A DNA stretch of 23,899 bases from a virus: positions 1-23,899 of the IMG/VR virus record IMGVR_UViG_3300018465_000014; one strand, written 5' to 3'. Of this stretch, positions 19,284-23,899 are shown in pieces. Every line of letters begins with the position of its first letter. The first letter of the stretch is position 1. The notes below the pieces were generated by a model. It was not told where the DNA came from. It ran no database searches and worked only from the letters and a program-made list of their open reading frames with translations. Position numbers and translations under genes: made by a program.

Positions 19284-19712
19284 CTAGTTCTTGCTGGTGG
19301 TGCGGCCCTTGCTGTTGGTCGCGCCGGTGTCCGCCACGCTGGCGCCGCCGCGAACCGTGCCCTGAGCCGCCCGGGCGGCGCCGGTCGGGTTGCTGTCGCG
19401 CCGGTCGGCGCTGTCGCGGTCGGTGTCGTCGCCACGGTCGCGCGCGGGCGGCTGCTCGCCGTCCTGCGTACGCCGCTGGTCCGCGGCCGGCCGCGAGACG
19501 AAATCCTCATGCGGGTTGGCGACGGCCTGACCCAGCGTCTCCGGGTGAACCGCCGGGTCGCTGTTCTCGACGGACGGGCCGTTCGCGCCGATCTTCGGCA
19601 TGGTCATCTCCTCATACTGGTCGATCGACAACTCCGACCCACAGTTCGGGCACGCGTCACCGATCGAGTTGGGCACCATGAACACCGTGGTGCATTCCTG
19701 GCATACCCGCAC
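19284..19712 (-). CDS. Zinc-ribbon protein with disordered charged tail
   Basis: The GTG at 19712 was chosen because GGGGAG lies 7 bases upstream and after the previous stop; it gives 142 residues. A zinc ribbon occupies the start: C-x2-C (CQEC), 14 residues, then C-x2-C (CPNC). The rest is hydrophilic and probably disordered (RDRGDDTDRDSADRRD, then Gly/Ala-rich). An internal ATG (19601) preceded by GAGGAG could yield a shorter form, starting MPKIGANGP, without the zinc ribbon. Zinc-ribbon proteins inside head modules are uncommon; it could be an assembly or scaffold factor. Confidence 0.6.
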   Translation of the reverse strand: MRVCQECTTVFMVPNSIGDACPNCGSELSIDQYEEMTMPKIGANGPSVENSDPAVHPETLGQAVANPHEDFVSRPAADQRRTQDGEQPPARDRGDDTDRDSADRRDSNPTGAARAAQGTVRGGASVADTGATNSKGRTTSKN

Positions 19713-19722
19713 GGTGGCTCCC

Positions 19723-20178
19723 CTACGCTGCGACGATGGTTGCGCCGGTCGCGACCGGGACATAGGTCAGGTACCAGGTGATACCGCCGTCGGCGCCGGT
19801 CGCGGTGACCTGCTCGATCGTGCCGGCCGCGATGGCGATCGGCTGCTTGATCGTCGGCACCGCGCCGGGGCCGGTGAGCAGGGAGTCTCCGGTCAGGCCC
19901 TGGAAGCTGATCAGGTTGCCGGCCGGTGTGTCGGTGGTGCCGATGTCGGTTGCCGCGCAGAGATCCTTGGTGGTGCCGGTGGTCGGATTGGCCTGGAGCT
20001 TGACCGTGTTGGCCACCGTGATCGCCGTGGTCACCAGACCGAAGATCGACGTGACCAGGCACAACCCGGACACGGTGAACAAGGTCTTGGTTTCCACCAC
20101 CAGCGGGGTGTACGCCTTGTTGACGGTCACCCCGAATGCGCTCTTGGTGAACGCTCCCGCGTTGTTCAACACGCCCAT
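19723..20178 (-). CDS. Beta-rich accessory head-region protein
   Basis: The ATG at 20178 was chosen (GAGAGGG upstream, one base after the previous stop), giving 151 residues; the frame further upstream overlaps the small Cys gene. Its sequence (GVLNNAGAFTKSAFGVTVNK, SGLCLVTSIFGLVTTAI, ending ITWYLTYVPVATGATIVAA) is rich in Thr, Val, Ala and Gly. It looks like a soluble beta structure or trimeric capsid-surface protein. No known motif is visible. Location just after the capsid genes suggests a decoration or head-completion role. Confidence 0.6.
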   Translation of the reverse strand: MGVLNNAGAFTKSAFGVTVNKAYTPLVVETKTLFTVSGLCLVTSIFGLVTTAITVANTVKLQANPTTGTTKDLCAATDIGTTDTPAGNLISFQGLTGDSLLTGPGAVPTIKQPIAIAAGTIEQVTATGADGGITWYLTYVPVATGATIVAA

Positions 20179-20179
20179 G

Positions 20180-20362
20180 TCAACGTGTCCCTCTCCGTCT
20201 CGGTGCCGGTTTCGATACATCGACCAGCACCGGCGATGTATCGACCGGCGCTGATGCTGGTCCGGCGACCGGCCGGAGACGGTTGGTGTGCCGGCATACG
20301 GCCGGTGACTGCACCAGGCAGGCCACCGAACCGCATACCGCGCACGGGTCAAGCATCGTCAC
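20180..20362 (-). CDS. Small cysteine-rich protein
   Basis: The 60-residue product starts at GTG 20362 in a GTGA overlap with the preceding stop. The N-terminus has CAVCGSVACLVQ, then C-R-H, giving four cysteines and a histidine within about 20 residues, a possible zinc site. The remainder is Pro/Ala/Val-rich with a basic end (PAPRRRGTR). It lies close to the zinc-ribbon gene, so two metal-binding small proteins occur in the accessory head block. Function unknown. Confidence 0.55.
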   Translation of the reverse strand: MTMLDPCAVCGSVACLVQSPAVCRHTNRLRPVAGPASAPVDTSPVLVDVSKPAPRRRGTR

Positions 20363-20871
20363 TGAGTGCTCAGGTCGGCCGGCGCACCCTGACGCCGCAG
20401 CCGCGACAGGATGGCGATCACCCCGCCGTACTTGGTGCCGGCCGAACCCAGGTCGGGGATGTCGAGCGAGACGTACGGGAATCCGGCGGACAGCTCACTC
20501 GCCAGGACCTCGATCACCCAGAGGTTCTGAACCTCGGCGGTCGCCGCGACCGGAGTGATCTCACTGGCCGCGGTCTGGGAGACCTCGACCCATGCCTCGT
20601 CCCCGTCCAGCGTGGTTTCGTTCTTGGTGTAGTACTTGGTGATTGCGTCGAGATCCTGGCTGGTCCCGCCGGTCGCCGCGGTGTGCTCCCGCAGGTCAAC
20701 CGCCAGATCGTCACCGTCAGTGCCGGCGCCGACGAAGACAACGAACGTGCAGACCTCGGCGTTCTTCATGCTCACGCGGGTGCCGGTGCTGGCACCAGCG
20801 CTCAGGTTGGCGACCGGGATCACCGACGCGATGTCGAAATCCCGACCCAGACTGTATGCAGCTGTCGTCAT
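20359..20871 (-). CDS. Capsid-associated beta-rich protein, decoration candidate
   Basis: The 170-residue protein directly follows the major capsid gene (40-base gap, with GAGAGGACAGG before the ATG). It contains YSLGRDFDIASVIPVANLSA, TGTRVSMKNAEVCTFVVFVG, DDLAVDLREHTA and DAWVEVSQTA-like strands. I recall similar proteins encoded after the capsid gene in actinophages, but without a named family. A decoration or head-stabilising protein is the simplest reading; this is inferred from position and beta-rich composition. Confidence 0.6.
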   Translation of the reverse strand: MTTAAYSLGRDFDIASVIPVANLSAGASTGTRVSMKNAEVCTFVVFVGAGTDGDDLAVDLREHTAATGGTSQDLDAITKYYTKNETTLDGDEAWVEVSQTAASEITPVAATAEVQNLWVIEVLASELSAGFPYVSLDIPDLGSAGTKYGGVIAILSRLRRQGAPADLSTQ

Positions 20872-20911
20872 GGTCCTGTCCTCTCTACGCGCGGGTGCGC
20901 GGGTACGGGCG

Positions 20912-22264
20912 CTACGCGCGTGCTTCGAGCTCGACGAACGGCGACATGGTGGCGCCCCCGTTGGTCGGGGTCACCGGGCTGTCCAGCCACGGCCGGCCGT
21001 CCAGGTGTTCGATGATCCGCACCGCGGTCTGGTCGTTGCCGAACCGGTAGTGGGCGGACGATTCCATCCGCATCGCCTGGAGGTCACCCACCAGGTAGTA
21101 GGACAGGTCGACGTACGCGAGATCACCCTGAGTGCCCAGGGTGCCCATCTTCTCGCTCATGATCACCGGACGACCCAAGATGGTCAACGGCGGGCCGCTG
21201 GTGCCGCTTGTCAGCCAGACCGCCGAACCGCCGGTACCAACCTGGAGCGCCATGGTGGCCAGCTGCGGGAAGGTGTCCGGGCTGGCCAGCCAGATGGCGC
21301 GGCCCTGACTGGTCGGGAGCATCCGGGAGTACATGTTGATGATGTTCTCCCAGAGGATAGTGCCGGCCTCCTGCCCCGCCTCCTTGCTGACCGTGATGGT
21401 GGCCGGGTTCTGTCGGAAGCCCAGCGGCTCACCGACGCCCGTGCCGGACGTGAACGCCACGTCGCCGAAATGCGCCATGGCCTGCGGCCAGAGCACGTCG
21501 AGCAACGCCTGAACCGAGATCGGGGAGTGCGTGAGCAGTTCATTCGGGAGCACGCTGAAGCCAGTCAGCTTGTGTGCTTCCAGCGCGAAGCTCTTGAACT
21601 TCGGTGCGCTCTCAGTCAGGGCGGCGTTCTCCGCCGTCCAGTAGGCGATCATGCCGCCGAACAGGCTAGACACCGTGCTGGTGGTGGACAGCATCGGGAA
21701 CGACACACGCGGGGTGGCCATCGGGACGATGGTCGCGCGGGAGCGCACGATCGATTCCTGCATGGCCAGCGACAGCAGTTGCGCCCGGAAGGTCTCGGGG
21801 ACCAGGAACCCGCCATCGGCGCCGACCTTGGTCGACATTTCGTTGACGTACTTGGTACGCCGCGCGACCATCTCCGGGCGCTGGTCACGCTCCCAGATGA
21901 CCGACATGAAGTCGATCATGTCCTCGAACTGGTTGTCGAATTGCGCGCCCACGGCTTTCGCGTTGTACCCGCCCGCGCGCAGCCGCGCATCGTACGCGGG
22001 GTCACCGGTCGGCGCGAGATTCGGCCGACGCAGGTTGCTCGCGTCCACCGTCTGGCCGTTGTCCTTGAGCCACTTGATCATGGCCGCTTCGGCCTGTGCG
22101 GTGATGCTGCGGTGCATCTCCGACCCGTCGGCGCACTGCTGCGACGCGTAGTCGTTGACGAACTGCGACAGCGCCTCAGGGCTGGCCAGCACCTCGGCGC
22201 ACCGCCGCTTGTCGTTGAAGAAGTCGGCCAACTCTCCCGCCGTGCGCGGCATGGTGATGGTCAT
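20912..22264 (-). CDS. HK97-type major capsid protein
   Basis: The 450-residue protein forms the icosahedral shell. The ATG at 22264 was chosen over the longer frame because GGGGGGAGAG lies upstream and it avoids a long overlap with the protease gene (gap 2 bases). A helical N-terminal region of about 130 residues (GELADFFNDKRRCAEVL, SQFVNDYASQQCADGS) may be the scaffolding/delta domain cut by the protease. The core shows HK97-fold hallmarks: FGGMIAYWTAENAALTESAP, KLTGFSVLPNELLTHSP, the G-T-G-V-G-E-P-L-G-F loop, and the end segment YFGND-type (AHYRFGNDQTAVRIIEHLDG). Confidence 0.85.
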   Translation of the reverse strand: MTITMPRTAGELADFFNDKRRCAEVLASPEALSQFVNDYASQQCADGSEMHRSITAQAEAAMIKWLKDNGQTVDASNLRRPNLAPTGDPAYDARLRAGGYNAKAVGAQFDNQFEDMIDFMSVIWERDQRPEMVARRTKYVNEMSTKVGADGGFLVPETFRAQLLSLAMQESIVRSRATIVPMATPRVSFPMLSTTSTVSSLFGGMIAYWTAENAALTESAPKFKSFALEAHKLTGFSVLPNELLTHSPISVQALLDVLWPQAMAHFGDVAFTSGTGVGEPLGFRQNPATITVSKEAGQEAGTILWENIINMYSRMLPTSQGRAIWLASPDTFPQLATMALQVGTGGSAVWLTSGTSGPPLTILGRPVIMSEKMGTLGTQGDLAYVDLSYYLVGDLQAMRMESSAHYRFGNDQTAVRIIEHLDGRPWLDSPVTPTNGGATMSPFVELEARA

Positions 22265-22266
22265 CG

Positions 22267-23208
22267 CTACTCGCTCTCCCCCCTCAGTGCCGCGAGCAGT
22301 CCGTCCACTGTGGACGGCTCCAGGATGCTGGCGGTCAGGTTGTGCCAATCGGTCTCGACAGGCGCCGGCCCCAGCAGAGGTGGTGTGGGTACCGGGGTCG
22401 GCGCCTGCCGCCCATCCGTACCGCCCGCCAACGGCAGGACGGGTGCGGGTGCCGCATCGCGACCCGCGAAATTGAAGATCGTCAGATCGTACGCGCGTGC
22501 GAGCAGTGCGCGTAGCTCATCATCGATCGGATCACCCGACTGGTCATCGTCGGACTCAGGGTCGGCATTACGGCCCGCGTGCGGATTCTCTGCCACGCGG
22601 TCAGCCAACCCGGCGGCTACCGCTTCCTCCGCGGTGTACCAGGTCTCCGCCAGCATGGCACTACGCCACGTTTCTGCACCGACGCCGGTTCGGTCCTCGT
22701 AGACCGTGCTGATCTGCTCGCTCAGCATGTCCAGCACATCGGCAACGGACCGCATCTCCGCGGCGTTGCCGTAGGCGATGGTCGATGCCTCGTGGATCAT
22801 CATGACGGCCTGCCGCGCCATGACCAGTTCGTCACCAGCCATCGCGATGACCGACGCGATCGACGCAGCCAACGCATCGACGTGCACGGTGACGCGCGCA
22901 GGGTGGTTGATCAACGCGTTGTAGATGGCGACCCCGTCCCAGACGGACCCGCCCGGAGAGTTGATGCGCACGTCAATCTGGTCCACGTCCAGCGCAACCA
23001 GTTCAGCGATCAAGTCCTCAGCCCAGATCCCCCACCCGCCGATCTCGGCATAGATGTAGATCTCCGCCGAACGGGGCGCGGTCACGCTGTTGCGCACGCT
23101 GAACCAGGCCTGTCCGGTACCGTCCGGAGCGGAAACGCTGCCCGCGCGGTCGCGCGGGGGTCGCTGGACAGCGATCGGGCGCCCGCTACGCGTGCCGCGC
23201 GTGCTCAC
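22267..23208 (-). CDS. ClpP-like prohead maturation protease
   Basis: The 313-residue protein belongs to the ClpP (S14-type) phage head proteases that trim the capsid scaffold domain. Residues about 47-215 form the protease. RINSPGGSVWDGVAIYNAL is the characteristic strand-helix, S116 is the likely nucleophile (ALAASIAS), H139 the histidine (MMIHEAS) and D172 the acid (YEDRTG). The C-terminal 90 residues are acidic then Pro-rich (ESDDDQSGDPIDDE), probably a linker or scaffold-like tail. The start GTG overlaps the previous stop (GTGA), so it is coupled to the MuF-like gene. Confidence 0.87.
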   Translation of the reverse strand: MSTRGTRSGRPIAVQRPPRDRAGSVSAPDGTGQAWFSVRNSVTAPRSAEIYIYAEIGGWGIWAEDLIAELVALDVDQIDVRINSPGGSVWDGVAIYNALINHPARVTVHVDALAASIASVIAMAGDELVMARQAVMMIHEASTIAYGNAAEMRSVADVLDMLSEQISTVYEDRTGVGAETWRSAMLAETWYTAEEAVAAGLADRVAENPHAGRNADPESDDDQSGDPIDDELRALLARAYDLTIFNFAGRDAAPAPVLPLAGGTDGRQAPTPVPTPPLLGPAPVETDWHNLTASILEPSTVDGLLAALRGESE

Positions 23209-23899
23209 TCACTACCCCCGTCGCTGGTGTCCCAACTGGCCACGTACGTGCCCCTGCACCGAACGCCACCCTCACAGTTCAGGTAACCACCCGAACAATC
23301 GTAGGCGAGCAGTGCCGCATCCAGCGTCGGCAACCGCTTACCGTCAATCTTCTTGCAGGGACCGCAGGTGTTCTGATCTAGGACTTCGGTCGCATAGTAC
23401 CGCGCGGCCGGTGCAATGCGTAGCGTCGCCATCCGACCCATGTTCTGCGCCCGGGACAGCAGCCCGCCCAGTTCAGCGCGTAGGAACGCCTCAGACAATC
23501 CCCGCAGATGCTCGCGCACGTGATCGACGATGTCCGCGACCGCCCGTGCGGGCGACCACGCGCGCAATGCCTCACGGCCGGCGCTGTTCGCGAGACTCCC
23601 AGACAGCAGTCTCGCGGCCGGGCGCGCCAGCTGTGCCAGATGCTCCGTCGGAACCACACCGGCCGCGGTGCTGATGCCCTGCGCCGCAGCCTCATCGGCC
23701 ACCGACACGGCACCCGCGTTCGCCATCGCGACCATGGCCGCGGTCAGCAGGTCTTCCGCCCGTTCGGTGGCCAGTGACTGACCCAGGTCGGCCAGCCCGC
23801 CGAGCGCCGACGCACCGCCGTCCAGCACGTCACGCACCCCGTCGGCCAGCGTCTGGCGCTGATCGGACAGAACCTCTGACCAGGCGGCCAGCAGTGAGT
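23205..23899 (-). CDS. MuF-like minor head protein, C-terminal part
   Basis: The frame is open to the right edge, so the gene starts outside the window; the GTG at 23837 is only an internal codon. The visible 230 residues are Ala-rich helices (LADLGQSLATERAEDLLTAA) followed by the compact cysteine segment of MuF/phage head morphogenesis proteins: LDQNTCGPCKKIDGK, then YDCSGGYLNCEGG and VRCRGTYV. In these proteins the C-terminal domain helps load early-injected proteins or stabilise the portal. Depending on what lies outside, it may be a separate protein or fused to the portal. Confidence 0.75.
   Translation of the reverse strand, partial: SLLAAWSEVLSDQRQTLADGVRDVLDGGASALGGLADLGQSLATERAEDLLTAAMVAMANAGAVSVADEAAAQGISTAAGVVPTEHLAQLARPAARLLSGSLANSAGREALRAWSPARAVADIVDHVREHLRGLSEAFLRAELGGLLSRAQNMGRMATLRIAPAARYYATEVLDQNTCGPCKKIDGKRLPTLDAALLAYDCSGGYLNCEGGVRCRGTYVASWDTSDGGSE

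Noticed and set aside
18828-19781. 317-residue rightward ORF opposite accessory head genes
   Set aside because: Arg/Gly/Val-rich shadow with no domain, on the strand opposite a tightly packed gene run.
20872-20911. Repeated CGCGCGTAG in the gap after the capsid gene
   Set aside because: A 9-base GC-rich repeat is expected by chance in this composition and one copy includes the capsid stop codon.
20636-22702. 688-residue rightward ORF opposite the capsid and protease genes
   Set aside because: The opposite strand encodes clear HK97 capsid and ClpP-like proteins; the long antisense frame is a product of high third-position GC, rich in Arg/His/Gly.

Overview
The window is a strongly G+C-rich stretch of a tailed phage (siphovirus type) of a high-GC actinobacterium. 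It could equally be a prophage, but no integrase or att site is visible to show that. The structural gene order, the amidase, the holin-like genes and several short proteins all resemble Streptomyces-type actinophages. That host link is an inference from protein character, because no database search was possible. Neither terminase, an intact portal gene nor a polymerase lies inside the window, and both edges cut genes.

Left arm, rightward (1-5471). The window opens in the 3' end of a Cas4-like nuclease. Two small ORFs follow, then two unusual tRNA genes with extra hairpins around them, then a Gln/Pro-rich protein with an OB-fold-like centre. Next come a small membrane protein, an HTH protein, and an array of small genes. 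At least five of the small genes (starts at 2881, 3850, 4321, 4589 and 5031) lie behind near-identical promoters. Each promoter has TTGACA, an exact 17-base spacer, TAACGT, a conserved AGTTCTTGTCAG box and a leader of about 36-40 bases. Two further promoters with the same geometry sit at 282 and 2279. Several units end in a GC-rich hairpin. This promoter-gene-terminator array is the most unusual feature of the window.

Junction (5430-5516). The two gene sets converge on a 16-17 bp perfect inverted repeat, probably a bidirectional terminator, with an 18-bp palindrome beside it.

Right arm, leftward (5517-23899, listed here in transcription order from the right). It starts with a MuF-like head protein (cut by the window edge), a ClpP-type prohead protease and an HK97-type major capsid protein. 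Six accessory head-region genes follow, including a zinc-ribbon protein and a protein with 21-residue repeats. Next are a connector, an HK97 gp10-like protein, a probable tail terminator, and two tail-tube-like proteins separated by two small genes. The tail-assembly chaperone pair G/GT uses a -1 frameshift at CCCTTTG. The tape measure, a 1114-residue tail protein with two inserted domain pairs, a minor tail protein, an amidase endolysin and four lysis or membrane genes complete the arm. Most genes abut or overlap by 1-4 bases, which indicates one long late operon transcribed from a promoter to the right of the window.

How the parts work together: the left arm looks like early or regulatory functions (nuclease, ssDNA-binding candidate, DNA-binding regulators, individually driven small genes). 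The right arm makes the particle and lyses the host.
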